From an uncultured Porphyromonadaceae bacterium (GTDB taxonomy: Bacteria > Bacteroidota > Bacteroidia > Bacteroidales > Muribaculaceae), in contig URCF01000006.1 of the NCBI GenBank assembly GCA_900546365.1, forward strand, positions 71,974 to 135,973: a stretch of DNA of 64,000 nucleotides, in the 5' to 3' direction. The translations under genes and the position numbers were made by a program. Positions 24,766 through 32,687 of the stretch are shown piece after piece (position 1 is the first letter of the stretch; each line of letters starts with the position of its first letter). The notes beneath the pieces are model-generated. The model saw nothing but the letters and a program-made list of their open reading frames with translations, was not told the origin of the DNA and did not search any database.

Positions 24766-25865
24766 TGCTCGGGAGTGAATGTGCCGTTGCTCACGCTCCA
24801 CAGACGGTGGTCGCCTCCGGTGGCGCGGTCCACGATGCTGTGCAGATGACTCCGGTCGGTGTCGGTGATGAATATTTGTCCGAACTCATCGGAGGTGACG
24901 AGGTTCATGATACGCTCCACTCGCCCTGCATCAAGCTTGTCGAATATATCGTCGAGAAGCAACAGCGGCCTCAGACCACTGGCACGGTGAAGAAATTCAT
25001 ACTGGGCCATGCGGAGTGCCACGGTGAAGGTTTTGCACTGTCCCTGCGAACCGGTGCGCCTCATCGGCATCCCGTCAAGCTGCATCTCTATGTCATCGCG
25101 GTGCGGTCCCACGGATGTGTGGCGCACTATCTCGTCATGGCGGCGTGCGCTGTCAAGCAGCTGCAGCAGCCCTCCGGTGCTGGAGTCGAGCGAGGAAATG
25201 TAGCGCAACCACACACTCTCGTCAGTGCCGGCTATCGAAGCATAGCGGCGGTGGAATATCTCACCCAACTCGCGTGTCCATTCGGCCCTTGACGAATGAA
25301 TCACAGCGGCGGCGGCATCCATCACACACTCCACAGCACCATACAGATTGTGGTCCACCACTCCGTCGCGCAGCAGCTTGTTGCGCTGCTCCAGCGCCCC
25401 GTTGTAGCGTATCAGCGCATCCAGATAGCGCGGGCTGCTCTGCGATATCACCATATCCATCCAGCGGCGGCGTTCCTCGCCCGAGCCGCGGATGAGGTCG
25501 ATATCCTGCGGGGCTGCCATCACCAGCGGAAATGTGCCTATATGCGATGACAGCTTCACATACTCCTTGCCGCCACGCTTGAGAGTCTTGCGCTTGCCAC
25601 GCTTGAGGCCGAGGGTCAGCTCCTCGGCGGCGTTGCGGCGCGAATACACGCCTTTGGCAATGGCAAACTCCTCGCCCGAGCGTATCACCATGGCATCGGG
25701 AGCCCCTGAAAAACTTTTGCAGAAGCTGAGCATGAATATGGCATCGAGCAGATTGCTCTTGCCCATGCCGTTATTGCCCAGGAAGCAGTTGATTTTGTTG
25801 GAAAACTGAAGCTGTGCCTGCGGTATGTTTTTGAAATTCGTGAGTGTGAGCGAGTGGAGTTGCAT
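24762..25865 (-). CDS. recF: DNA replication and repair protein RecF
   Basis: This SMC-like ATPase works with RecO and RecR to load RecA onto gapped DNA. The protein has 367 residues from the ATG at 25865 (MQLHSLTLTNFKN), a normal RecF length; an upstream in-frame start at 25928 would cross the -7 box and is rejected. Walker A is GNNGMGKS at 30-37, and the signature and Walker B appear near the C-terminus (TGSQGQCKTFTVALRMAQ and LLLLDDIFDKLD). It is translationally coupled to DUF721. Confidence 0.95.
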   Translation of the reverse strand: MQLHSLTLTNFKNIPQAQLQFSNKINCFLGNNGMGKSNLLDAIFMLSFCKSFSGAPDAMVIRSGEEFAIAKGVYSRRNAAEELTLGLKRGKRKTLKRGGKEYVKLSSHIGTFPLVMAAPQDIDLIRGSGEERRRWMDMVISQSSPRYLDALIRYNGALEQRNKLLRDGVVDHNLYGAVECVMDAAAAVIHSSRAEWTRELGEIFHRRYASIAGTDESVWLRYISSLDSSTGGLLQLLDSARRHDEIVRHTSVGPHRDDIEMQLDGMPMRRTGSQGQCKTFTVALRMAQYEFLHRASGLRPLLLLDDIFDKLDAGRVERIMNLVTSDEFGQIFITDTDRSHLHSIVDRATGGDHRLWSVSNGTFTPEQ

Positions 25866-25873
25866 ATCGGATA

Positions 25874-25881
25874 CAAAGGTA
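25874..25881 (-). promoter_or_regulatory. -7 box of recF
   Basis: TACCTTTG on the minus strand, 8 bases before the recF ATG at 25865, so the leader would be almost absent. No good -33 element at 19-20 bases. Confidence 0.55.
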
Positions 25882-25929
25882 GCGAATAATCGGCAATAAT
25901 CCGTGAACCTGCCGATGTAAAACAACATG

Positions 25930-26052
25930 ATGAAACAAAAGGGTAGTCTCCCGACTACCCTTAAGCTTCAAATACACAATTATCTATAAAACAACTATTA
26001 TTTCTAATTTCAATCCTCAGTGCAATGAGGCGATATCCATCGGCTCAATTGC
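25930..26052 (-). ncRNA. Candidate small RNA with own promoter and terminator
   Basis: A promoter at 26088-26058 predicts a transcript beginning near 26052 on the minus strand. It would run about 115-120 bases into a strong terminator (25962-25939, then TTTTG). The 5' part can fold: CCTCA-TTGCAC-TGAGG is a 5-bp hairpin preceded by a CGAT/ATCG element. It has no ORF with a start codon of useful length. It may be a free sRNA or a terminated leader in front of recF, but recF has its own -7 box beyond the terminator. I do not recognise an Rfam family. Confidence 0.5.
25939..25962 (-). terminator. Terminator between recF and the candidate small RNA
   Basis: A perfect 10-bp stem (AAGGGTAGTC with GACTACCCTT) with a 4-base loop. 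On the minus strand it is followed by TTTTGTTTC. No protein gene ends here, so it must end a non-coding or leader transcript. Confidence 0.8.
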
Positions 26053-26057
26053 GAGAG

Positions 26058-26088
26058 CAAAATTACAACAATAGGATATATCAGACAA
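26058..26088 (-). promoter_or_regulatory. Promoter of the candidate small RNA
   Basis: On the minus strand TTG (26088-26086), 20 bases, TAATTTTG (26065-26058). The spacing and boxes match those at the tRNA and susC promoters in this window. Confidence 0.65.
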
Positions 26089-26278
26089 GAGGGAGAAGCA
26101 ATTTTAACATAATTTTTATTGCCAAAATCCGCTCCACAAGCCGGATTCAAGCTGTTTGTTAACATTTTAACCGTTAAAATATTTTACCGCAGAAATTGCG
26201 TCCCAACCCCCTGCTGCGCCGAAATTCCGCCATTATAACATATATTCACAAATAACCCGCCGCGTGTACATTCCTAAA

Positions 26279-26307
26279 AAAAAGCTCGCCGGGTGGGCGA
26301 GCTTTTT
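26279..26307 (-). terminator. Terminator of ino1
   Basis: 12-bp stem AAAAAGCTCGCC / GGCGAGCTTTTT with a 5-base loop, about 40 bases after the ino1 stop. A-tract and T-tract on the two sides make it able to work on both strands. Confidence 0.85.
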
Positions 26308-26348
26308 CTACTATGAATTTTGAAAAAAGGGAGGATTCAGCTGTTGTA

Positions 26349-27656
26349 TCAGTCAATCATTTCGTCAGCCTCGTAGCCGCCCATTTCGCGGATGGCGTTC
26401 TTGAGCATAACGTACTGCTGGAAGAGGTGGTTGACGGGAACCTCACCGGTGGTGTAGTCGTGCATCGGGCTCTTGAGGAAGAAGCTCAGGAAGCGCTGGA
26501 TGCCGTAGCGGCCGGCGCGGGCTGCGAGGTCGCTCAGGAGCACGAGGTCAAGACACAGAGGAGCGGCAAGGATGGAGTCGCGGCACAGGAAGTTGATCTT
26601 GATCTGCATGGGATAGCCCATCCAGCCGAAGATGTCGATGTTGTCCCAGCCTTCCTTGTTGTCGTTGCGGGGAGGATAGTAGTTGATACGCACCTTGTGG
26701 TAGTAGTCGGTATAGAGATCGGGCTGCTCTTCGGGCACGAGGATGGACTCGAGGGTGGAGAGCTTGGACACCTCTTTGGTGCGGAAGTTGGCGGGCTCGT
26801 CGAGCACCAGACCGTCACGGTTGCCGAGGATGTTGGTAGAGAACCAACCGCTCAGACCGAGGCAACGGGTGCCGATGATGGGAGCGAAGCCGGATTTAAC
26901 AAGTGTCTGACCGGTTTTGAAGTCCTTACCGGCGATAGGCATCTGTGTTTTGGTTGAGAGTTCCCACATTGCGGGGATGTCAACGGTGGTGTTGGGAGCA
27001 CCCATGATGAAGGGAGCACCTTCGCTGAGGGCAGCGTAAGCATAGCACATCGAGGGAGCGATATGCTCTTTGTCGTCAGCCTTCATTGCAGCTTCGAGAG
27101 CTTCGAGAGTGCCGTGCACCTTCTCGTCAACGGGCACATATACTTCGGTGGAAGCAGCCCAGAGCACAACGATGCGATCGCAGCCGTGCTCTTTCTTGAA
27201 GTTGCGGATATCCTCGCGGATCTGGTTGGTCATATCCCAACGGTCGGTGCAGGATTTCACGTTTTCGCCATCAAGACGCTTAGCGTAGTTGTGGTCGAAA
27301 GCGGCCTTCATGGGCACAATCTTCTCGAGCTCGTCCTTGACGGGGTTGATATCCTTTTCCTTGAGCACTTCGCAGTTGATTGCGCTCTCGTATGCGTTGG
27401 CGGGATACACATCCCATGCACCAAACACGATATCATTGAGGTCTGTGATGGGGACTATCTCATTGTATTTCAGATATTTCTTTTCTGCGCCCTGGCCTAC
27501 ACGGATTTTGTCATACTGGGTCATCGAGCCTACGGGTTTGGCGAGGCCTTTGCGGGTCATGAGCACACCGGTCATAAATGTAGAAGATACTGCGCCGAGT
27601 CCTACAACGAGAACACCAAGCTTACCTTCTGCGGGCTTTACGTTAGTTTTTTTCAT
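26349..27656 (-). CDS. ino1: myo-inositol-3-phosphate synthase
   Basis: It converts glucose 6-phosphate to inositol 3-phosphate with NAD+, the committed step of inositol synthesis. The protein has 435 residues. The NAD site VVGLGAVSST lies at 17-26; later come NTTVDIP, SGFAPIIGTRCLG and the very conserved KINFLCRDSILAAPLCLDLVLL near 360-385. Homologues in Bacteroides (BT_1526) feed inositol lipid synthesis. It is followed by its own terminator. The 284-base upstream gap has a possible promoter (TTG-N18-TACTTTTA ending at 27756), so it may be transcribed apart from the HAD/CDP-alcohol genes beside it. Confidence 0.95.
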   Translation of the reverse strand: MKKTNVKPAEGKLGVLVVGLGAVSSTFMTGVLMTRKGLAKPVGSMTQYDKIRVGQGAEKKYLKYNEIVPITDLNDIVFGAWDVYPANAYESAINCEVLKEKDINPVKDELEKIVPMKAAFDHNYAKRLDGENVKSCTDRWDMTNQIREDIRNFKKEHGCDRIVVLWAASTEVYVPVDEKVHGTLEALEAAMKADDKEHIAPSMCYAYAALSEGAPFIMGAPNTTVDIPAMWELSTKTQMPIAGKDFKTGQTLVKSGFAPIIGTRCLGLSGWFSTNILGNRDGLVLDEPANFRTKEVSKLSTLESILVPEEQPDLYTDYYHKVRINYYPPRNDNKEGWDNIDIFGWMGYPMQIKINFLCRDSILAAPLCLDLVLLSDLAARAGRYGIQRFLSFFLKSPMHDYTTGEVPVNHLFQQYVMLKNAIREMGGYEADEMID

Positions 27657-27940
27657 GAGTGAGTTGAAAGAATAATGTTTTAATTTATTGATTTCTAAGT
27701 TAAGTAAGTGCCATTATCATGATAGGCCGCAAGTGCCTATAGGGGAAATAGCGTGTAAAAGTACGCCTAATTTTTCAATTGCAAAATAAAATATATTCTA
27801 AAGTTGGGGATAATTTGGTTAAATTTTGAAAATTACACCTCAATTTAGTGAACATAGTTTAATTTTGGTTCGTTTTCACCACCCAAATGTAACCAAATGC
27901 AAATTGCGCATACGGTCACAATATTGGCAGAAATGGCTTA

Positions 27941-28657
27941 TCAGTTGGCCAAGCTGAGCAGTTCGCTGAGCGACGCGATGATGGAGGGGTGCATCTGCGC
28001 ATCCTCATCGGCGGTCCACCCTTTCCCCTTGAGCCACGCCACATGGCATCCGAGACTCTCGGCGGGAACGATATCCTTTTTGTAGCTGTCACCCACCACC
28101 AGCACCTCCTCAGGGCGCAGCCCGAGGGCATCCACGCCAAGGCGGAATATCTGAGGGTCGGGTTTGCGCACTCCCACCACTGCGCTCTCTATTATAGAGC
28201 GGAAATAACGGCGCAGGTCAAAATCCTCCAGCACCGACTCCACATTGCCATAGAAGTTGGACACAAGCACCATCGGATAGCGCTCATAGAGAGCGTCAAG
28301 CACCGGACGGGCATCGGCTATGGAATTTTTGGCCGCGTCGTAGCAATAGTCGGCCACAGGCTTGGCCCACAGCTCCGCGGCATCGGCGGGGAGATGGGAT
28401 TGGTCGGCGAGCCATTGCAGCTCTATGCGCATCTTGATGAGCAGCAGGTCGGCAAAGGTGTGGTGCGGCAAGATATGGCGTGTGCGGGCCAGCTCACGCT
28501 CGGCAAACACATACGCCTCGCGGAAGGTGGGTTTGTCCACCGGCACTCCAGCGGCCTGATAGCCGTCCCATATCACTTCGCTCCAGTGCACACCCCGGCT
28601 GTCGATGGTGCCTCCGTAGTCAAATATTATACCTTTTATAATATCAATATTTTCCAT
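27941..28657 (-). CDS. HAD-superfamily phosphatase, candidate inositol-lipid phosphatase
   Basis: This soluble protein of 238 residues has HAD motif I FDYGGTID with nucleophile D13 and glycine at the usual second-aspartate position (G15), motif II LVSNF, motif III GVRKPDPQIF and motif IV VVGDSYKKDI. The cap is inserted after motif I (subclass I). The glycine variant of motif I occurs in some active HAD phosphatases such as YihX. It overlaps the CDP-alcohol phosphatidyltransferase gene by 14 bases. With ino1 next door, removal of phosphate from a phosphatidylinositol-phosphate or inositol phosphate is a good guess, but it is inference from context. Confidence 0.82.
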   Translation of the reverse strand: MENIDIIKGIIFDYGGTIDSRGVHWSEVIWDGYQAAGVPVDKPTFREAYVFAERELARTRHILPHHTFADLLLIKMRIELQWLADQSHLPADAAELWAKPVADYCYDAAKNSIADARPVLDALYERYPMVLVSNFYGNVESVLEDFDLRRYFRSIIESAVVGVRKPDPQIFRLGVDALGLRPEEVLVVGDSYKKDIVPAESLGCHVAWLKGKGWTADEDAQMHPSIIASLSELLSLAN

Positions 28658-29591
28658 CTTTCAATTCTTTTGTGAAGAACCGGCATATCTTTTCGTGGCG
28701 CACCACCATCATCACCAGCAGGCCGTTGAGCACTGAAAGTTCGAATGCGAAGTAGAGCCACGGCATCTGGAGCAGCAATGAAGCAAACAGGGCTATCGTG
28801 CGCCAGTTGAACGACAGGATATTGGTGTATTTCATCAGCGGCAGGCTGCGTTTGCGGAACGCTTCGCGGAAGCTCACCGGTATCACTCCGGAGGGGAACC
28901 GCTGCTTGAGCTCGCGGCGGAGAGCCTGCATGGCGGGAGCGGTGGCTTCCTGCTGCACTGTGTAGTTGGTGTAGGTGGCGAGGGTGAGCTTCTGCCAGAA
29001 GTGCCCTTTCCAGGGGATGCTGCGCAGTTTCTCTTTAAGCTCGGCGGCATTCTCCAGCTCGCTCCCCTCCTCGCCTTTGAGGAAGTAAAGGTGGAACTGG
29101 CGGTAGTAGTCGGCCATGGCGGCCTGCTTGGCATGGCATATGCCGGTCACCACGGCTATCACCCATATCAGCCAGGGATAATCCATGAAGAACTGGCTGG
29201 TCACATTCTCGCGCAGGCAGATGGCCACATAGATGGTGGCGAACCAGAAGTCGCCGCTCAGGCCATCAAGGATGCGGCCAAGGCGCGAATACTGCTTGGT
29301 CATGCGGGCGAGCTGGCCGTCGGCACTGTCAAACGAGTTGGCCCACACCAGCAGCAGCATACCCAGTATGTTGATCCAAAGATTATTGAAGTAGAAAGCC
29401 ACGCCCGCACCTACGCCCAGGAATATCGAGGCTATGGTGATGGCGTTGGGGGTGACACCGAGCTTCTTGGCCAAACATGCCCAGGCGTACCCTATGGGAC
29501 GGTAGAAGGCGAGGTCGATATGCTCCTCGGTGTCCATGGACTTGAGCGAGGCACGGTAGCCGCTCTGCTCGGATGGGGAGGTTGTGGTCAT
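28644..29591 (-). CDS. CDP-alcohol phosphatidyltransferase, candidate inositol-phosphate lipid synthase
   Basis: This integral membrane protein has 315 residues, starting at the ATG at 29591, which overlaps the ATP-grasp stop as ATGA (an upstream start at 29654 is rejected). The CDP-alcohol motif is at 88-114: D88xxD91G92xxA95R96, eight residues, G105xxxD109. The last aspartate is D114, four residues after D109 instead of the usual three, with G113 at the canonical place. About six hydrophobic segments and a polar insert at about 170-235 are seen. With inositol phosphate synthase and a nucleotidyltransferase nearby, it probably joins inositol phosphate to a CDP-activated partner. Confidence 0.87.
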   Translation of the reverse strand: MTTTSPSEQSGYRASLKSMDTEEHIDLAFYRPIGYAWACLAKKLGVTPNAITIASIFLGVGAGVAFYFNNLWINILGMLLLVWANSFDSADGQLARMTKQYSRLGRILDGLSGDFWFATIYVAICLRENVTSQFFMDYPWLIWVIAVVTGICHAKQAAMADYYRQFHLYFLKGEEGSELENAAELKEKLRSIPWKGHFWQKLTLATYTNYTVQQEATAPAMQALRRELKQRFPSGVIPVSFREAFRKRSLPLMKYTNILSFNWRTIALFASLLLQMPWLYFAFELSVLNGLLVMMVVRHEKICRFFTKELKDGKY

Positions 29592-30451
29592 TTGCGTTCC
29601 TTGATTGCGGTGAGAATACATTTTGCTATATGCGGCGCAGCCTCCACGCGGCACGGAGCGAAACTGGGCCAGTCGTTGAAGTCGATGATGCGGATGGAGC
29701 CGTCGGGATCCACTATGCAGTCGCCGCCGTAGATTTTCACATCAAGCGTTTCGCTGGCGCTCTGGCATATCGACTGGAGATACTCCTTGCTGAACTCTAT
29801 GCCGCGGCTCTTGCCGTTGATGGCCTCGAGACCATATTTGCTGTGGCCTTCATCGTAGGGGTAGAACCACCAGAAGAACGGAGTGCCCTGCACGCCGTAG
29901 AACTTCACCAGGTCGCCCACAAGATGGCGGTTGATGACAGCCCGCTTTATGCCGCGCAGAAAATACTCCTGCAGCACCTCCTGCGCCTCCTCAGGATGGC
30001 GCACATAGCTCACATCCTCCTTGTGCATGGCATGGAAGTCGCCGCGCTTGATCCATGCACCGGTGAATTTTGCCTTCACCAGCAGCTCCTTCACACCTTC
30101 ATCGGTGTTGACAATCAAACTCTCGGGATATGGGATGTTGGACCCGAGAAGGATGCGTGTCATCCGCTCGCGGGTGCAGTTCTCGATGCCGTAGCCCGAA
30201 TTGATCACAAGACAGCCCTTGTCCTCAGCCTCCTGCAGCAGCTGTATGGACCGCTGCTCGCGACACATGTTGACAATGATGCTCTCCTTGACGGAGCCGG
30301 CCATCCATTGCTCCTCGCTATACACGTTGACCTCACAGCCACGCTTGCGCAGCTGGTCGGCCACGAGATTGAATATGGCGGCATCATTGCCTATATGGTT
30401 GGGCGAATATGCGCCCGCACGCATGATGCCTGCAATCTTGATTTCTGACAT
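29588..30451 (-). CDS. ATP-grasp family enzyme in the inositol cluster
   Basis: The protein has 287 residues, soluble. The N-terminal part (GNDAAIFNLVADQLRKRGCEVNVYS) is a Rossmann-like pre-ATP-grasp domain. The centre (GAWIKRGDFHAMHKEDVSYV) holds the nucleotide-clamping lysines, and the C-terminal YGGDCIVDPDGSIRIIDFN followed by DWPSFAPC (about 240-268) is the metal/ATP end motif (D..xN). Glutathione synthetase/RimK-type ligases and inositol 1,3,4-trisphosphate 5/6-kinase share this fold, so both a ligase and an inositol (poly)phosphate kinase are possible. Overlap with the phosphatidyltransferase gene ties it to the pathway. Substrate unknown. Confidence 0.75.
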   Translation of the reverse strand: MSEIKIAGIMRAGAYSPNHIGNDAAIFNLVADQLRKRGCEVNVYSEEQWMAGSVKESIIVNMCREQRSIQLLQEAEDKGCLVINSGYGIENCTRERMTRILLGSNIPYPESLIVNTDEGVKELLVKAKFTGAWIKRGDFHAMHKEDVSYVRHPEEAQEVLQEYFLRGIKRAVINRHLVGDLVKFYGVQGTPFFWWFYPYDEGHSKYGLEAINGKSRGIEFSKEYLQSICQSASETLDVKIYGGDCIVDPDGSIRIIDFNDWPSFAPCRVEAAPHIAKCILTAIKERK

Positions 30452-30468
30452 TGATTTGGTTATCTTGG

Positions 30469-31164
30469 TTATTTGATGAACTGCTCGGCCACAGCTATGT
30501 CGCCGGCGTGGTCCACATCTATTATCTTGTCAAACGGATACGCTCTCAGGTTGAGGCCGCTCTCCACCAGCGCACGCTGATAGTTGCGCATCCTCGACAC
30601 GCCCTGCTCCATGCACCGCTCCAGCACTGCAAGCGCCGGGGCTGTGAGGCCGTACACTCCTCCGGATATATATTTCACACCATCCCAGGGTGAATCCTTG
30701 AAGGCGGTGATGCGCAGATCGGAGTCCACATCGATATACAGCGGCTTCTCGTCGTCAATAAACGAGGTCACGGCCATATAGCCGTCCATGGTCCGGTCGG
30801 CCTCAAACGCCTCCACATATCTGCGGAACTCATCCTCGCGGAATATGGTGTCAACGGTGGTGAGACAGAATTTACCGAACTTGAAATTGCGGCTCACCTC
30901 ATAGAAGCTGTGCATGCTGCTCGGGGTGGACTTGACGATGAGATGCAAAGGCACCGGCAGCTTAAGTTGCTCGAGATACTCACGCACCCGGGTCATCTGC
31001 TCGTTCACTATCACCGATATCGACTCGGCATTGCAGCGCAGGAAGATATCAATGAGCCGTTGTATCATGGGGGTGCCGTTGAGCTGCACCAGCGGCTTGG
31101 GGAGCTGCACTCCCTCCTGCACAAGACGGCTGCCCTCGCCGGCGGCGATTATAGCGTAGTTCAT
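30469..31164 (-). CDS. Nucleotidyltransferase (NTP_transferase), possible inositol-phosphate cytidylyltransferase
   Basis: The protein has 231 residues. The N-terminal IIAAGEGSRL (5-14) and LPKPLVQLNGTPM (21-33) with K23 are the pyrophosphorylase signature of the nucleotidyltransferase fold; VDTIF around 108-112 supplies the metal aspartate. In archaea and thermophiles, CTP:inositol-1-phosphate cytidylyltransferase belongs to this fold and is often fused to a CDP-alcohol phosphatidyltransferase. Here the two are separate genes of one operon. CDP-inositol formation is the best guess; a sugar-1-phosphate substrate is the alternative. It lies 39 bases after pdxA and 17 before the ATP-grasp gene. 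Confidence 0.8.
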   Translation of the reverse strand: MNYAIIAAGEGSRLVQEGVQLPKPLVQLNGTPMIQRLIDIFLRCNAESISVIVNEQMTRVREYLEQLKLPVPLHLIVKSTPSSMHSFYEVSRNFKFGKFCLTTVDTIFREDEFRRYVEAFEADRTMDGYMAVTSFIDDEKPLYIDVDSDLRITAFKDSPWDGVKYISGGVYGLTAPALAVLERCMEQGVSRMRNYQRALVESGLNLRAYPFDKIIDVDHAGDIAVAEQFIK

Positions 31165-31203
31165 AATGAAAGCGGGATATATTATTATAATTATATAGGT
31201 GTG

Positions 31204-32298
31204 CTACTCATCCTTGGTGAGGTCGAGCACCACATTATCCGATTTATTCTTTTCGTGATAAAGCTTACGCAAAGGGTTGCGGTGGGCGCGGGCATGGCTG
31301 CGGCGGTTGCGCCACACATCGATGGCGGTGTATATGGCCTGACGCATGCTCTCGGCAGAGGCTGTGCCCTGCCCTGCTATGTCAAACCCCGTGCCATGAT
31401 CGGGCGAAGTGCGCGCATACTCCAGTCCGGCAGTGAAGTTCACCCCGGCATCCATCGCCAAGGTTTTGAACGGTGCAAGGCCCTGATCATGATACATGGC
31501 CAGCACTCCGTCAAATTTCGTGTACGCCCCGCTACCCCAAAATCCATCGGCGGCATACGGACCGTAGCAATGTATCTTGGCACCCTGCGCCTCTTCGATG
31601 GCGGGGGTGATGGCCTGTTCCTCCTCCTTGCCGAGCAGCCCCTGCTCCCCGGCGTGAGGGTTGAGCGCCAGCACGGCAATGCGGGGATGTCCTATGCCGA
31701 AATCCTTTTCAAGGCTGAGATTCAGCGCTTCAATCTTCTCAAGCACAGCCTCCTTGGTGATGGCTCCGGGAATGTCGGCCATGGCGGTGTGAGTGGTGAC
31801 GAGAGCCACTCTTATGCGGTCGGTGCAGAGTATCATCAGCGCCTTGTTGCCGTCGCCCACCGATGCCTCCAGATATTCCGTGTGACCCGGGAAGGTGAAA
31901 TGCTCGCTTTGGATAGCTTTTTTGCTGATAGGAGCTGTGACAAGCACATCTATCTCCCCGGCGCGGAGGTCGGCGACCGCACGCTCAAGCGACACGAAAG
32001 CGGCCTCGCCGGCGGCTTTGCTCTCCACGCCCGGCTCCACAGCCGTATCCTCGGGCACCACATTGATCAGGTTGTACTCACCATCGGCCACCCCGGAAAT
32101 GTCAGCGCACTGGTGCCACTGGATGGGGGCAGTGCCCACAGCCTTGCGGTAGAAAGCGGCTATCTTGCCGCTGCCATAAAGCACAGGAGTGCAGAGCTCA
32201 AGGATGCGGTTGTCCTCCAAAGCCTTGAGTATCACCTCATACCCTATGCCGTTTATATCGCCCTGGGTTATCCCTACGCGAATCTTTTTATCTGCCAT
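31204..32298 (-). CDS. pdxA: 4-hydroxythreonine-4-phosphate dehydrogenase
   Basis: This NAD-dependent enzyme of pyridoxal phosphate synthesis has 364 residues from the ATG at 32298 (MADKKIRVGITQGDINGIGYE); an upstream in-frame start at 32403 lies inside a terminator hairpin and is rejected. The substrate/metal histidines occur in FPGHTEYL, LNPHAGE and MYHDQGL, followed by KTLAMDAGVNFTAGL and SPDHGTGFDIAG. The C-terminal tail of about 35 basic residues (RRSHARAHRNPLRKLYHEKNK) is long for the family. It is the first gene of the run into the inositol-lipid cluster. Confidence 0.94.
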   Translation of the reverse strand: MADKKIRVGITQGDINGIGYEVILKALEDNRILELCTPVLYGSGKIAAFYRKAVGTAPIQWHQCADISGVADGEYNLINVVPEDTAVEPGVESKAAGEAAFVSLERAVADLRAGEIDVLVTAPISKKAIQSEHFTFPGHTEYLEASVGDGNKALMILCTDRIRVALVTTHTAMADIPGAITKEAVLEKIEALNLSLEKDFGIGHPRIAVLALNPHAGEQGLLGKEEEQAITPAIEEAQGAKIHCYGPYAADGFWGSGAYTKFDGVLAMYHDQGLAPFKTLAMDAGVNFTAGLEYARTSPDHGTGFDIAGQGTASAESMRQAIYTAIDVWRNRRSHARAHRNPLRKLYHEKNKSDNVVLDLTKDE

Positions 32299-32403
32299 AA
32301 CAATTGGTTCAATATTGAATATGCATGGCCCTTTTGAGCCAAAATATGAATTTACGCGTAAAATTACGCATTTTTTCCAATTCCACCCCCCCAATTCACA
32401 CAA

Positions 32404-32437
32404 AAAAGCCGGGAAACACCGGATGGTGCTCCCGACT
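32404..32437 (-). terminator. Orphan terminator upstream of pdxA
   Basis: On the minus strand GTCGGGAGCACC-ATCC-GGTGTTTCCCGGC forms a 12-pair stem with one bulge and G-U pairs, followed by TTTTTT. No minus-strand protein gene ends here; the next upstream gene is divergent. It implies an unseen small transcript or a terminated pdxA leader. Confidence 0.65.
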
Positions 32438-32634
32438 TGCGATTTTCAATAGTGTGAATTATAGTATCAGCGTGTGAATATCACATAAGAATTTTGCAAA
32501 GCACCGGTGATTTTATATAAATTCCACAACTCTCAGACTCCATTCGATAATAAAGTCACTTTCAGAGGGAGATGCAAATGCCGGGGATTTGAACATTTCA
32601 CAAAATTTATAAAGCGTAATTGATGAAAAAGGCA

Positions 32635-32642
32635 TAACTTTG
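32635..32642 (+). promoter_or_regulatory. -7 box of the DUF2723 operon
   Basis: TAACTTTG, a perfect match, 46 bases before the ATG at 32688. It rules out the TTG codon at 32640 as start. Confidence 0.6.
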
Positions 32643-32687
32643 CAGCTTGATGCGCTATGCGCCGTAAATATCAACTATATTAAAAGC

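Larger units (their letters stand above)
25866..26348. other. 483-base intergenic region between recF and ino1
   Basis: In minus-strand order it holds the ino1 terminator (26279-26307), about 190 AT-rich bases with no recognised feature, a full promoter (26058-26088), a short structured segment (about 25963-26052), a second terminator (25939-25962) and the recF -7 box (25874-25881). No ORF of coding quality lies in it. Confidence 0.8.
32299..32687. other. 389-base divergent region between pdxA and the DUF2723 gene
   Basis: It holds an orphan minus-strand terminator (32404-32437), the -7 box of the DUF2723 gene (32635-32642) and otherwise AT-rich sequence without a coding ORF. The leader before pdxA contains TAATTTTA (one mismatch from TAnnTTTG) as a weak promoter candidate. 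Confidence 0.7.

Noticed and set aside
30910..32337. 475-codon plus-strand open frame opposite pdxA and the nucleotidyltransferase gene
   Set aside because: Antisense shadow of two clear enzymes; it crosses the gap between them and has no recognisable motif.
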